Source of the DNA: Ensifer aridi
GTDB taxonomy: Bacteria; Pseudomonadota; Alphaproteobacteria; Rhizobiales; Rhizobiaceae
Direction: 5' to 3'
Length of the DNA stretch: 38,952 bases
Assembly: GCF_002078505.1 (NCBI RefSeq)
Contig: NZ_LUAV01000002.1
Coordinates: 514,911-553,862, forward strand
The position numbers and the translations under genes are program-made. Under the pieces are notes generated by a model that saw nothing but the letters and a program-made list of their open reading frames with translations, made no database searches and was not told the origin of the DNA. Shown piece after piece: positions 1-8,420 of this stretch. Every line of letters starts with the position of its first letter. The first letter of the stretch is position 1.

Positions 1-100
1 ATGTTTTTATCCTTAAATCGGCGACGATTTAAGGAAACATGCAGTGAGACTGTTGCAGTGATCCATTGCGCTCCGACGAAGCGCGGCGCTGCAAGATCGC
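1..100. repeat. Dispersed rhizobial palindromic intergenic repeat (copy 1)
   Basis: A near-perfect inverted repeat opens the window (arms CCTTAAATCG / CGATTTAAGG, 4-nt loop, extended by ATGTTT / AAACAT). It is followed by a second degenerate palindrome ending in GCGCGGCGCTG. The same two modules occur in the same order at about 11057-11154, so this is a dispersed mosaic element rather than a local structure. Elements of this type are common in Sinorhizobium intergenic DNA. The left edge may be cut by the window. Confidence 0.7.
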
Positions 101-130
101 AGACTGAGGCTCTTGGGAGGGGGCGTCACT

Positions 131-778
131 ATGCCGGAAATGACCATCATCATCGCCGATGACCATCCACTTTTTCGCGGCGCGATGCGCCAGGCGTTGG
201 GCGGCATGTCCGGTGCGCCGGCCGTCATCGAGGCAGGGGATTTTGCCGCCGCGCGCAAGGCAGCGGCCGAAAACCCGGATGCCGACCTGATGCTTCTCGA
301 CCTATCCATGCCGGGCGTCAGCGGTCTCTCCGGGCTGATTGCCATGCGTGCGGAGTTCCCGAGCCTGCCTTTGATGATCGTCTCGGCCCATGACGACCCG
401 GCAACCGTCCATCGCGCGATCGATCTCGGCGCAGCCGGTTTCCTTTCCAAATCCGCCGGGATCGACGAGATCCGCGAAGGCATCGAGAAGGTCATGGCGG
501 GCGAAGTTTTCGTTCCGGCCGGCTATGACCAGAACCAGGAATATGAACCGGAGGTCGCCGACCTCATGCACCGGTTGCAGACGCTCACGCCGCAGCAATC
601 GCGCGTGCTCTCGATGCTCGCCGAGGGCCTGCTGAACAAACAGATCGCCTACGAGCTCGGCGTCTCCGAGGCGACCATCAAGGCGCATGTTTCGGCGATC
701 CTGTTGAAGCTCAATGTCGACAGCCGTACCCAAGCCGTCATCCAGCTTTCCAAGCTCGGGACGGTTGCGGCAGCGTGA
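131..778 (+). CDS. LuxR/NarL-family response regulator, CrbR/ErdR-like
   Basis: A 215-residue two-component response regulator. The receiver domain (residues about 4-120) has the acidic pair D10/D11, the phospho-acceptor D57 in LLDLSM, S85 and K107. A LuxR-type helix-turn-helix follows (about 150-212, LTPQQSRVL...NKQIAYELGVSE). The ATG at 131 is preferred over an upstream in-frame TTG at 113 because a GGGAGG Shine-Dalgarno sits just ahead of it. The gene converges on a hybrid kinase with an N-terminal Na+/solute-symporter domain, 49 nt away. In Vibrio and Pseudomonas the kinase of that architecture (CrbS/MxtR) partners a regulator of this type (CrbR/ErdR) to control acetyl-CoA synthetase and acetate use. 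The family is sure; the CrbR-like role is inferred from neighbour and architecture. Confidence 0.85.
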   Translation: MPEMTIIIADDHPLFRGAMRQALGGMSGAPAVIEAGDFAAARKAAAENPDADLMLLDLSMPGVSGLSGLIAMRAEFPSLPLMIVSAHDDPATVHRAIDLGAAGFLSKSAGIDEIREGIEKVMAGEVFVPAGYDQNQEYEPEVADLMHRLQTLTPQQSRVLSMLAEGLLNKQIAYELGVSEATIKAHVSAILLKLNVDSRTQAVIQLSKLGTVAAA

Positions 779-827
779 GGCGCCGCTCCTGTCATTGACG
801 ATTTTTGCCCCCATCCGCTGCCGGCAC

Positions 828-3800
828 CTACTCCGCCGCCGCGCGCGCGGCCGCGGCAAGCTGGGTGAGCCAGGCGCGTAGCGCGGCCGGACGCACTGGC
901 TTGTGCTGTAGCGAGACACCGTCGCGCTCGGCGGCGCCGCGCACTTCGGGAGTGCGGTCGGCGGTCACCATCAAGGCCGGAACGCTCTCGTCCCACAGCT
1001 CGCGAATGCGCGCGATCGCATCGATCCCGGTGCCGTCGCCGAGATGATAGTCGGCGACGATAGCGTCCGGCCGCATGCTCAGCCTGTCGGGCCCCATTTC
1101 AGAGCAGGCGGCAAGCGACTCGGCCGTCGTGACGACGCAACCCCAGCCGCTTAAGAGCAGCGCCATGCCTTCGAGGATCTTCGGCTCGTTGTCGATGCAG
1201 ATGACGGTGAGGCCGGTCAATGCGTCGTTTGCCTTCGCCGCCGCGACGGGTTGTGGTTTTGGCCGTTCGCCGGCGCTCGTGTCGAGCGGCACCGCGACCT
1301 TGAAGCCGGTGCCTTTGCCCGGCTTCGATTGCAGGCTGACCGGGTGATTGAGCACGCGGGAGATGCGGTCGACGATGGAGAGGCCGAGCCCGAGCCCGGA
1401 AGCGGTACGCGCGCCCTCGTCGAGGCGCGCGAATTCCTTGAACACCGTGCGGAATTTCGAGGAAGGAATGCCGATGCCGGAATCGAGCACTTCGACCGTC
1501 GCCGTCTGTCCCTGTCGGCGCACCCCGACGAGCACCTTTCCCTGCAGCGTATATTTCACGGCATTCGAGACGAGGTTCTGGATGACGCGACGCAAGAGAT
1601 TCGGATCGCTGCGCACGGTGAGCGATGTGGGCAAGACGACGAGCTTGATGTTCTTTGCCCGCGCCATCGGCGCGAAATCGGTCTCGATGCGCCTGAGCAG
1701 CTCGTTGAGCGGCACGGATTGCAGCCGCGGCTTCATCGCGCCGGTGTCGAGCCGCGAGATGTCGAGCACGGCGCCGAGAATGGCCTCGACCGACTCGAGC
1801 GAGGAATCGATATTCTGCACCAGCGCCCTGTTGTCGGAATCGCCGAGGCGCTCGACGAGCGAGGAGGAGTAAAGCCGAGCCGCATTCAGCGGCTGCAGGA
1901 TGTCGTGGCCGGCCGCCGCGAAGAAACGGGTCTTGCCGATATTGGCCTCTTCGGCGGCGGCACGCGCCTCGGCGAGCTCGCGATTGACGCGCGTCAGTTC
2001 GCCCGTCCGCTCGGCGACGCGCAGCTCCAGGGTTTCATTCGCCTGTTTGAGCGCCATGTCGGCAGCGACGCGCTGGGTGATATCGGTATAGGTGGTGACG
2101 ATGCCCTTGTCGGGCATCGCATTGGTTCTGACTTCGATGATGCGCTCGCCCCCCGAAAGTTCGAGCAGGAAGGGCTTGTCGAGCGTCAGGAAGTTGGCGA
2201 CGAGCGCCTTTTCCTCGTCCTTGCGGATATCGCCGCGCCGGGCGAGGATCGCGACGATGTCGGCGAGCGGAAAACCGACCTGACCGGTTGCTTCCGGCAG
2301 GTCGAGCAGCTCGCGGAAACGGCGGTTCCAGATGATCAGATTGTTGGCGTTGTCGAAGACGGCGATGCCTTGGTCCATCTGTGACAACGCCGTTTGCAGC
2401 ATGTCCTGATTATATTGGAGCGCCTCGCTCGCCTGATCGAGCAGCCAGGCCGTGTCCGAGGAAGTGTCGTCCATCCGCTGCAAGACGAGCGAGAGCACGA
2501 GGCGCGCCGAGGAGGAGCCGATGGCACTGCCGAGCAATTGTTCGGAGAAATGGACAAGGGCCATGTCGGCCGAGGTGTTGTCGTCCAGCCAGCGGCCGGA
2601 TTGCTGCTCATAGGTATGGAAGGAGCGCTGCATGCGCTCCTCGCCCATATAGCGGGCGATCGTCGTCTTCAAGTCGCGCACCGTCACCTTGGTCTTGCGA
2701 CCGCGGAAGGTTCGTTCGGTGCGTGAACGGCGCGTGATGAAGACGCCGGCCTGGAAGCGCTCGAGCGGCTTAGGGGCGCGCGTCAGCGAGCCCAGCACAT
2801 AAGCCGTCACATTGACGAGTAGGCTGAGGGCCGTCGCGTTGACGAGCGGATCGGATTGCGGGCCTGAGAAGAGTTCGGTGAAGGGGAAGAGAAAGCTCAG
2901 GATCGTCGAGGCTATGTGGGAATTATCCGGCCCGCCGAGGCTCGGCAGAAACAGGACATAGGCCCAGACGAGAAAGCCGCTGACCATTCCGGCGATTGCG
3001 CCGCGGGCATTGGCCTGCCGCCATACGAGACCGCCGAGGAGCGCCGGTGCCATCTGCGCGATCGCGGCGAAGGAGAGCAGGCCGAGCGAGGCGAGCCCCG
3101 CGCTGATGTCGGCCGCGCGATAGTATCCGTAGCCGAGAAGCAGGACGACGAAGATCGCCGTCCGGCGGATATTGAGCAGCGTACCGGCCATGTCCTCCTG
3201 GAGCGAGCCGCGCGTGCCGAGGCGGCGGCGCAGAAACACTGGCATCACGATGTCGTTGGAGACCATGATCGATAGCGCGACCGAAGCGACGATCACCATG
3301 GCGGTCGCCGCCGAGAAGCCGCCGATGAAGGTGAAGAGCGTGATGAGCGGCACGTCGCCGGCAAGCGGCAGGGCCAGGAGATAGAGGTCCGCATTGCCGG
3401 AGCCTGAGAATGTCAGGACGCCGGCGATCGCGATCGGCAGCACGAAGAGGTTGATGGCGATCAGATAGAGCGGGAAGAGGATGCCGGCGGTGCGCAGTTC
3501 TGTTTCCGTGCGGTTTTCCACGACAGTCACGTGGAACTGCCGCGGAAGCATGATGATCCCGAATGCGGAAAGGCCGATCAGCAGGATCCAGCGCGCGACC
3601 GGCGTCTGGTATTCGAGCGCGGAAAGCACGGCGGGGCTTTGCTGGGCCTCGGCCCACAGATTCGCAGGTCCCTCGAACAGCACGAAAACGATGTAGATGC
3701 CCACCGTGAGCATCGCCACCAGCTTCACCACCGACTCCATCGCAATGGCGAGGATCAAGCCGTCCTGATGTTCGGTTGCATCCGTGTGGCGCGTGCCGAA

Positions 3801-4334
3801 GACGATCGCGAAACAGGCGAGGAAGAGCGTGACCAGGAGCGGCAGGTCGATGAAGTTCTGGCCCGATCCTATGCCGTAGTCGCTCGTGTCGATCATTGTG
3901 GCGACCGAGCTCGAGACCGCCTTGAGCTGAAGCGCGATATAGGGAATGGCGCCGACCAGCGAGATCAGCGCGACGATCGCCGCGACCGCCGGGTTCTTGC
4001 CGTAGCGCGCGGCCACGAAGTCGGCGACCGAGGTCAGCCTTTCGGTCTTGGCGAGTCGGACGATGCGGCGGATGAGCGGCATGCCGAGCGTGAACATCAG
4101 GATCGGGCCGATGTAGATCCCGGTGAATTCGAGCCCGCGCTCGGCCGCAAGCCCGACGCCGCCGAAGTAGGTCCAGGACGTGCAGTAGATCGCAAGGCTC
4201 AGCGCATAGACCAGCGGCCGGCCCTTGCTGGCAATTTTGTTGCGTCTGGCTCGCCGGTCGCCATAGCTTGCGACTGCGAAGAGCAGCAGCAGATAGGCGA
4301 AGGCCGAGGCAAAAATGACTGAACCCGAAAGCAT
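828..4334 (-). CDS. Hybrid sensor histidine kinase with N-terminal SSS-transporter domain, CrbS/MxtR-like
   Basis: A 1168-residue inner-membrane hybrid kinase. Residues about 1-520 are multi-spanning and resemble the sodium/solute symporter (PutP) family. A linker precedes a PAS domain (about 653-755) and a coiled coil (about 758-800). The HisKA box has H810 (FFAAAGHDILQPLNAA), the HATPase has N924 in VSNAVKY and the DSGIGI box at about D951, and a C-terminal receiver (about 1043-1168) has D1095 and K1145. The start at 4334 has a GGAGGAG ribosome site. The architecture matches CrbS/MxtR (and CbrA without the receiver), which are linked to acetate or carbon-nitrogen balance. The partner is probably the convergent LuxR-type regulator at 131-778. 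Whether the symporter domain transports or only senses cannot be told from sequence. Confidence 0.9.
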   Translation of the reverse strand: MLSGSVIFASAFAYLLLLFAVASYGDRRARRNKIASKGRPLVYALSLAIYCTSWTYFGGVGLAAERGLEFTGIYIGPILMFTLGMPLIRRIVRLAKTERLTSVADFVAARYGKNPAVAAIVALISLVGAIPYIALQLKAVSSSVATMIDTSDYGIGSGQNFIDLPLLVTLFLACFAIVFGTRHTDATEHQDGLILAIAMESVVKLVAMLTVGIYIVFVLFEGPANLWAEAQQSPAVLSALEYQTPVARWILLIGLSAFGIIMLPRQFHVTVVENRTETELRTAGILFPLYLIAINLFVLPIAIAGVLTFSGSGNADLYLLALPLAGDVPLITLFTFIGGFSAATAMVIVASVALSIMVSNDIVMPVFLRRRLGTRGSLQEDMAGTLLNIRRTAIFVVLLLGYGYYRAADISAGLASLGLLSFAAIAQMAPALLGGLVWRQANARGAIAGMVSGFLVWAYVLFLPSLGGPDNSHIASTILSFLFPFTELFSGPQSDPLVNATALSLLVNVTAYVLGSLTRAPKPLERFQAGVFITRRSRTERTFRGRKTKVTVRDLKTTIARYMGEERMQRSFHTYEQQSGRWLDDNTSADMALVHFSEQLLGSAIGSSSARLVLSLVLQRMDDTSSDTAWLLDQASEALQYNQDMLQTALSQMDQGIAVFDNANNLIIWNRRFRELLDLPEATGQVGFPLADIVAILARRGDIRKDEEKALVANFLTLDKPFLLELSGGERIIEVRTNAMPDKGIVTTYTDITQRVAADMALKQANETLELRVAERTGELTRVNRELAEARAAAEEANIGKTRFFAAAGHDILQPLNAARLYSSSLVERLGDSDNRALVQNIDSSLESVEAILGAVLDISRLDTGAMKPRLQSVPLNELLRRIETDFAPMARAKNIKLVVLPTSLTVRSDPNLLRRVIQNLVSNAVKYTLQGKVLVGVRRQGQTATVEVLDSGIGIPSSKFRTVFKEFARLDEGARTASGLGLGLSIVDRISRVLNHPVSLQSKPGKGTGFKVAVPLDTSAGERPKPQPVAAAKANDALTGLTVICIDNEPKILEGMALLLSGWGCVVTTAESLAACSEMGPDRLSMRPDAIVADYHLGDGTGIDAIARIRELWDESVPALMVTADRTPEVRGAAERDGVSLQHKPVRPAALRAWLTQLAAAARAAAE

Positions 4335-4395
4335 GCCTCACTCCTCCGTGGGGCAGCATAGGGCAAGTCCATTTCGTTGGAAATTGCCGGCCCAT

Positions 4396-4415
4396 CAGTC
4401 TTAAGTACAAGACTG
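4396..4415. promoter_or_regulatory. Perfect inverted repeat in the kinase/mscL divergent region
   Basis: CAGTCTT-aagtac-AAGACTG: 7-bp perfect arms with a 6-nt spacer, 62 nt upstream of the kinase start and 170 nt upstream of mscL. It is not followed by a T-run, so an operator is more likely than a terminator. No protein can be assigned. The rest of 4335-4584 shows no convincing sigma-70 promoter. Confidence 0.35.
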
Positions 4416-4584
4416 GCAGCGCGTCGCCCGCTTCGCACGCAACAATCGCAGCAATCGGTTGGGTGCAATTTGACCGAAGACAAAGGCCGGTTCCATCGCG
4501 CCGCCCTTTGGTCTAAATTCCTAACCAGCGGTTGCCGCGCGGCAGTGCTGCGATCGTTCTTAACGGGGAGCCACGGAGAGAGGC

Positions 4585-5016
4585 ATGCTGAACGAATTCA
4601 AGGAGTTTATCGCCCGCGGCAATGTGATGGATCTTGCAGTCGGCGTGATCATCGGCGCCGCCTTCAGCAAAATCGTTGATTCGGTAGTCAACGACCTCGT
4701 CATGCCGATCGTCGGCGCGATCACCGGCGGCGGCTTCGACTTCTCCAACTATTTCCTGCCGCTTTCCGCCAACGTAACTGCGCCGACGCTGGCCGCTGCC
4801 CGCCAGCAGGGCGCCGTCTTTGCCTATGGCAATTTCATCACTGTGCTTATCAACTTCCTGATCCTTGCCTGGATCATCTTCCTCCTGATCAAGATCGTGA
4901 ATCGCCTGCGTGCGTCGATCGAGAGGGAAAAGACGCCGGCGCCGGCTGCGCCGCCGCCGCAGGACGTCCTGTTGCTATCGGAAATTCGCGATCTCCTGAA
5001 GCAGCAGCGCGCCTAA
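4585..5016 (+). CDS. mscL: Large-conductance mechanosensitive channel MscL
   Basis: A 143-residue inner-membrane channel that opens under high membrane tension to release solutes during hypo-osmotic shock. The start reads [20 protein letters not shown], the MscL N-terminal amphipathic helix and pore-lining TM1 (glycine/alanine-rich [14 protein letters not shown]). TM2 lies at about residues 85-110 ([15 protein letters not shown]), followed by a charged C-terminal bundle ([12 protein letters not shown]). Length is usual for the family. The GGAGAGAGG ribosome site precedes the ATG at 4585. It stands alone between a divergent kinase gene and a co-oriented aminotransferase 134 nt downstream. Confidence 0.97.
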   Translation: MLNEFKEFIARGNVMDLAVGVIIGAAFSKIVDSVVNDLVMPIVGAITGGGFDFSNYFLPLSANVTAPTLAAARQQGAVFAYGNFITVLINFLILAWIIFLLIKIVNRLRASIEREKTPAPAAPPPQDVLLLSEIRDLLKQQRA

Positions 5017-5018
5017 GC

Positions 5019-5056
5019 CTCGCTTGGGCGAGCGCCGGCGCGGGCGCAGGCCCGCG
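5019..5056 (+). other. Tandem GC-rich hairpins downstream of mscL
   Basis: Two hairpins follow the mscL stop: CTCGC-ttgg-GCGAG (5019-5032) and CGCGGGC-gcag-GCCCGCG (5039-5056, perfect 7-bp arms). Neither has a U-tract, so they are weak candidates for a terminator or an mRNA 3' end. Confidence 0.4.
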
Positions 5057-5150
5057 AAACATCACGGAAATCGATAAATAGGTCAGAGAAAATCGCGTGA
5101 TCGTCGACGCCAAAGCGTCTAGAACCGCCGGGCAATCAGGGAACCTGCCG

Positions 5151-6317
5151 ATGACGATCATGACCAGCCTCAGTCCCCGCGCCCTTTCGGCGCCCGAAAG
5201 CGGCATCGTCGAGGTGGTGAACTATGCGCGCGGCCGCGAGGGACTCATCCCCCTCTGGGTCGGCGAGGGCGATCTTCCGACGCCGGCCTTCGTCAGCCGC
5301 GCGGCGGCAGACGCGCTGATGGCGGGCGAGACCTTTTATACGTGGCAACGCGGCATTCCGCCGCTGCGCGAGGCGCTAGCCCGCTATTACCAGCGCCGCT
5401 TCCAAAAGATGCTGTCGCCCGAGAATTTCTATGTGACCGGTTCGGGCATGCAGGCGATCAAGCTGGCGATCGAGGCGGTCGCCTCGCCCGGCGAGGAGAT
5501 GGTGCTTTTGACCCCGGCCTGGCCGAACTTCGCGGCCGCGGCGGATCTCTCCGGCGTCCGTCCGATCGCCGTGCCGCTCACATTCGAGAACGGCAAATGG
5601 CAGCTCGATCTCGACAGGCTGGAGGCCGCGATCGGAGAGAAGACGCGGGCGCTATTTATCAACACGCCGTCGAATCCGACGGGCTGGACGGCGACGCATG
5701 ACGATCTGCAGGCCATTCTATCGCTGGCGCGCAAGCACGGCATCTGGATCATCGCCGACGAGATCTACGCGCTCTACCACTATCTCGGCGGACGGGCGCC
5801 GTCGTTCCTCGACGTCATGGAGGAGGATGATCGCATCCTCTTCGTCAACTCCTTTTCCAAGAACTGGTCGATGACCGGCTGGCGCGTCGGATGGATCGTC
5901 GCACCGCCGGCGATGGGGCAGGTGCTCGAAAATCTGATTCAGTATTCGACTTCGGGCGTTGCGCAGTTCATGCAGCGCGGCGCGGTTGTCGCCCTCGACG
6001 AGGGGGATGGCTTCGTCGACGAGAACGTCGCCAAGGCAAAGCGCAACCGCGATCTCTTCTGCGATGCGCTGATCGCGACCAATCGCGTCGAAACGCTCAA
6101 GCCCGACGGTGCGCTCTACGCTTTCCTGAAGATCGACGGCGTCACCGACTCCCGCCGTACGGCTCTCGACATCGTCGACAAGACCGGTGTCGGGCTCGCT
6201 CCGGGAACCGCCTTCGGCGAGGGCGGAGCGCTCTTCATGCGCGCCTGTTTCCTGCGGGATCCCGCCCAGATCGCGGAGGCCGCGGAGCGTCTTCGCGCCT
6301 ATATTCTCAGCCGCTGA
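5151..6317 (+). CDS. Class I/II pyridoxal-phosphate aminotransferase
   Basis: A 388-residue fold-type I aminotransferase, probably cytosolic. The PLP-site residues are N175 (NTPSNPTG), D203 and Y206 (IADEIYALY), the Schiff-base lysine K237 (NSFSKNWSMTGWRVGW) and R245. The usual C-terminal substrate-binding region is present. The start is taken at ATG 5151 (MTIMTSLSPRALS), preceded by AGGGA; an in-frame ATG three codons later and a GTG at 5097 are alternatives. Relatives act on aspartate, branched-chain or aromatic amino acids, and the substrate cannot be fixed here. Neighbours (mscL, galE) give no pathway clue. Confidence 0.85.
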   Translation: MTIMTSLSPRALSAPESGIVEVVNYARGREGLIPLWVGEGDLPTPAFVSRAAADALMAGETFYTWQRGIPPLREALARYYQRRFQKMLSPENFYVTGSGMQAIKLAIEAVASPGEEMVLLTPAWPNFAAAADLSGVRPIAVPLTFENGKWQLDLDRLEAAIGEKTRALFINTPSNPTGWTATHDDLQAILSLARKHGIWIIADEIYALYHYLGGRAPSFLDVMEEDDRILFVNSFSKNWSMTGWRVGWIVAPPAMGQVLENLIQYSTSGVAQFMQRGAVVALDEGDGFVDENVAKAKRNRDLFCDALIATNRVETLKPDGALYAFLKIDGVTDSRRTALDIVDKTGVGLAPGTAFGEGGALFMRACFLRDPAQIAEAAERLRAYILSR

Positions 6318-6475
6318 CGATCGATCGATAAGATTTAAGCGATTGAGGAGGCGGCGGCTTAACCACGGTACCGAGAATAGGTGGTCCTGACCGGCGAGAA
6401 GCGGTCCGATTTACCAATTCTGAAAGCAGCGCTCGGCTTTTCTCTTCCTATGTTCGATGGGATGGGAAGCGGGTA

Positions 6476-7504
6476 ATGGCCGTATTGGTGACGGGCGGGG
6501 CGGGTTATATCGGCAGCCACATGGTGTGGTCCTTGCTTGACGCGGGCGAAGCCGTGGTGGTGCTCGATTTCCTGTCGACCGGCTTTCGCTGGGCCGTGGC
6601 ACCGGAGGCGCGTTTCTATTTCGGCGATGTCGGCGACCGGGCGCTGCTTCAGCGGATATTCGCCGAAAACGACATCGACTCGGTCGTGCATTTCGCTGGA
6701 TCGGCGGTCGTGCCGGAGTCGGTCGCCAGACCGCTTGCCTATTACGAAAACAACACGGCGAATACCCGCACGCTCGTCGCCGCGACGATAGAGGCCGGTG
6801 TTCGCCACTTCGTCTTCTCGTCGACCGCCGCTGTCTATGGAACCCAGGACACGCCGGATCCGGTCAAGGAAACGGCGACCTTGCGCCCCGAGAGCCCCTA
6901 CGGCCGGTCCAAGCTGATGTCGGAGATGATGCTGCACGATGCTGCGGCAGCGCATGACTTCAGCTTCGTGGCGCTGCGCTACTTCAATGTGGCGGGCGCC
7001 GACCCGCTCGGCCGTGCGGGGCAGTCGACGCTCGGCGCCACGCATCTGATCAAGATCGCCTGCGAAGCAGCCCTCGGCAAGCGCCGCAAGGTCGATGTGT
7101 TCGGGACCGACTACCCGACGGCGGACGGCACCGGCGTGCGCGACTACATCCACGTCAGCGACCTGGTGGCCGCACACAGGAACGCCCTCCGATATCTTCG
7201 CCGCGGCGGCGAGCCGCTCGTCAGCAATTGCGGCTATGGGGAAGGCTTCTCGGTGCTCGAGGTTCTCGATGCCGTGCGGCAGGTTTCCGGTCGCGATTTT
7301 CCCGTCGACTACGCGCCCCGGCGCCCGGGCGATCCTGCGCAAGTCGTCGCGGACCCTACCGTCGCGCGGCTTAAGCTCGAATGGGTGCCGACCCATGCGA
7401 GCCTGGAACATATCGTCCAGAGCGCTTTCGACTGGGAGGGACATGTCGGCCGCAAGAACAGCTTCGACGACGAGAAAGACGGGCGGCTCGTCGCCAGCGG
7501 CTGA
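6476..7504 (+). CDS. galE: UDP-glucose 4-epimerase
   Basis: A 342-residue extended SDR enzyme interconverting UDP-glucose and UDP-galactose, feeding surface polysaccharide synthesis. The N-terminal NAD motif is GGAGYIGSH (residues 7-15). The catalytic residues are S116 (SSTAAVYG) and the Y142-x3-K146 pair (PYGRSK). The later motifs RYFNVAGAD and GVRDYIHVSDL are typical of GalE. The length fits. The ATG at 6476 follows GGGAAG. Sinorhizobia also carry exoB for this reaction on a symbiotic replicon, so this would be a paralogue; related activities such as UDP-xylose/arabinose 4-epimerase are possible. It converges on a chorismate mutase gene 22 nt away. The 158 nt upstream show no recognised signal. 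Confidence 0.88.
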   Translation: MAVLVTGGAGYIGSHMVWSLLDAGEAVVVLDFLSTGFRWAVAPEARFYFGDVGDRALLQRIFAENDIDSVVHFAGSAVVPESVARPLAYYENNTANTRTLVAATIEAGVRHFVFSSTAAVYGTQDTPDPVKETATLRPESPYGRSKLMSEMMLHDAAAAHDFSFVALRYFNVAGADPLGRAGQSTLGATHLIKIACEAALGKRRKVDVFGTDYPTADGTGVRDYIHVSDLVAAHRNALRYLRRGGEPLVSNCGYGEGFSVLEVLDAVRQVSGRDFPVDYAPRRPGDPAQVVADPTVARLKLEWVPTHASLEHIVQSAFDWEGHVGRKNSFDDEKDGRLVASG

Positions 7505-7526
7505 AGCGCTCACGCAGTGAGCAACG

Positions 7527-7832
7527 TCAAGACTCGTCCTCGCCGAGCAGTTTGCGCTCATGTGCGATGGCGTGATCGATGAGCTCAGACCACAGGCGCT
7601 CGTAGAAGTCGGGTGCTAGGCCGAGATCGATCGCATTCCTGCGCGCGTTTTCCCGGACCTCGGCGACCCGCCCAGGGATGTCCGCCTTCAGTTTCAACGG
7701 CCGCTTGATCTCGGCGGCACGCTCGATATAGCCCCAACGCTCGGCAAACAGCTCCATCAGTGCGCGGTCGAGCCGATCAATCTCGGCGCGCACGTCCGCC
7801 ATGGTCGTACATTCTGCGGGGGTTTTCTGCAT
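7527..7832 (-). CDS. Chorismate mutase, AroQ fold, PchB-like
   Basis: A 101-residue all-helical AroQ-type protein converting chorismate to prephenate. Conserved positions visible are R15 (DVRAEIDRLD), R32, K43 (AEIKRP) and a C-terminal helix with ELIDHAI. The opening KTPAECTTMADVR closely parallels the start of the pseudomonad isochorismate-pyruvate lyase PchB (recalled from memory, not aligned by program). This supports the start at 7832 over the internal ATG at 7802 and places the protein in the PchB-like subfamily. PchB enzymes have both lyase and mutase activity. No isochorismate synthase or siderophore gene is nearby, so plain chorismate mutase is the safer call. It converges on galE. 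Confidence 0.85.
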   Translation of the reverse strand: MQKTPAECTTMADVRAEIDRLDRALMELFAERWGYIERAAEIKRPLKLKADIPGRVAEVRENARRNAIDLGLAPDFYERLWSELIDHAIAHERKLLGEDES

Positions 7833-7984
7833 ATCCGGCTCCTCGCGAGGCGGCTTCCGGCCCCGGCGGTTCGTTCGGCCGCACTGCTAGCAAAGGGGAG
7901 ACTGGCTGAGAAGGGGTAAAACGGCCGCAGTGTGGGAGGTGTGATCGTTGCGGCTATTGTGGCGCGCTCTGTCGCCCTCACATC

Positions 7985-8015
7985 CGTCATCCTCGGGTCA
8001 AGCCCGAGGATGACG
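7985..8015. repeat. Dispersed palindrome (perfect 13-bp hairpin)
   Basis: CGTCATCCTCGGG-tcaag-CCCGAGGATGACG is a perfect 13-bp inverted repeat with a 5-nt loop. Palindromes of this sequence type are scattered through alphaproteobacterial intergenic DNA. It may stop transcription, but no U-tract follows on either strand. The remaining sequence from 8016 to 8205 shows no gene or recognised signal. Confidence 0.65.
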
Positions 8016-8205
8016 AAAAACTAAGTGATTGACGGCGTAACGTCGATAGTGCGCGGTGGCAGAGGCCTTCCAAAATAGCCCACTGGTCACCTCGGCGGGC
8101 AATCGCCGACGGAGCAGGGTGCGGTCCTGTCTCCGTCCAGCGATCGCCTGCCGACGTGTAGGAAGATATTGCTTTCGCAAGCTTGAGCGGAGCTTTCTCT
8201 CCCTA

Positions 8206-8308
8206 GAGCAATTCCAGGAAAAAAGTGTGTAACCGTTTTCCGTCCGGAATTACGTCCTTTCAAAGGGTTAGATCATTTCACTGTTTCGGTGAAGCAACGA
8301 AATGATCT
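8206..8308. repeat. Rhizobial intergenic mosaic element next to the cydAB operon 3' end
   Basis: Two palindromic modules. One at 8206-8251 has outer arms AATTCC / GGAATT around a core with GTGTGTAACCGTTTTCC, the usual RIME-like unit of rhizobia. One at 8270-8308 has arms AGATCATTTC / GAAATGATCT with an inner TTCAC / GTGAA. The second runs into the stop codon of the DUF2474 gene (8307-8309), so it would form a hairpin right at the end of the oxidase operon mRNA. Confidence 0.65.
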
Positions 8309-8420
8309 AACCGCCGAGCACGAGCTTGATCGCCAGGCCGACGATGCTGACCGCGACGACGCCCGCCGCCCAGAGGCCGACGAACCAGAGAAGCTTTCTG
8401 GCAAGCCCGTCCGAACGCAT
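8307..8420 (-). CDS. DUF2474 family small membrane protein of the bd-oxidase operon
   Basis: A 37-residue protein starting MRSDGLARKLLWFVGLWAAG, with one transmembrane helix (about residues 10-33) and a short basic N-terminus. Its ATG overlaps the cydB stop by one base (TGATG), and the cydB end provides GGAGGAGGG as ribosome site, so it is translationally coupled. Small DUF2474 proteins typically follow cydB in cyanide-insensitive oxidase operons and are thought to act like CydX, stabilising the oxidase. Position, size and single helix support the call; function is inferred. Confidence 0.8.
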   Translation of the reverse strand: MRSDGLARKLLWFVGLWAAGVVAVSIVGLAIKLVLGG

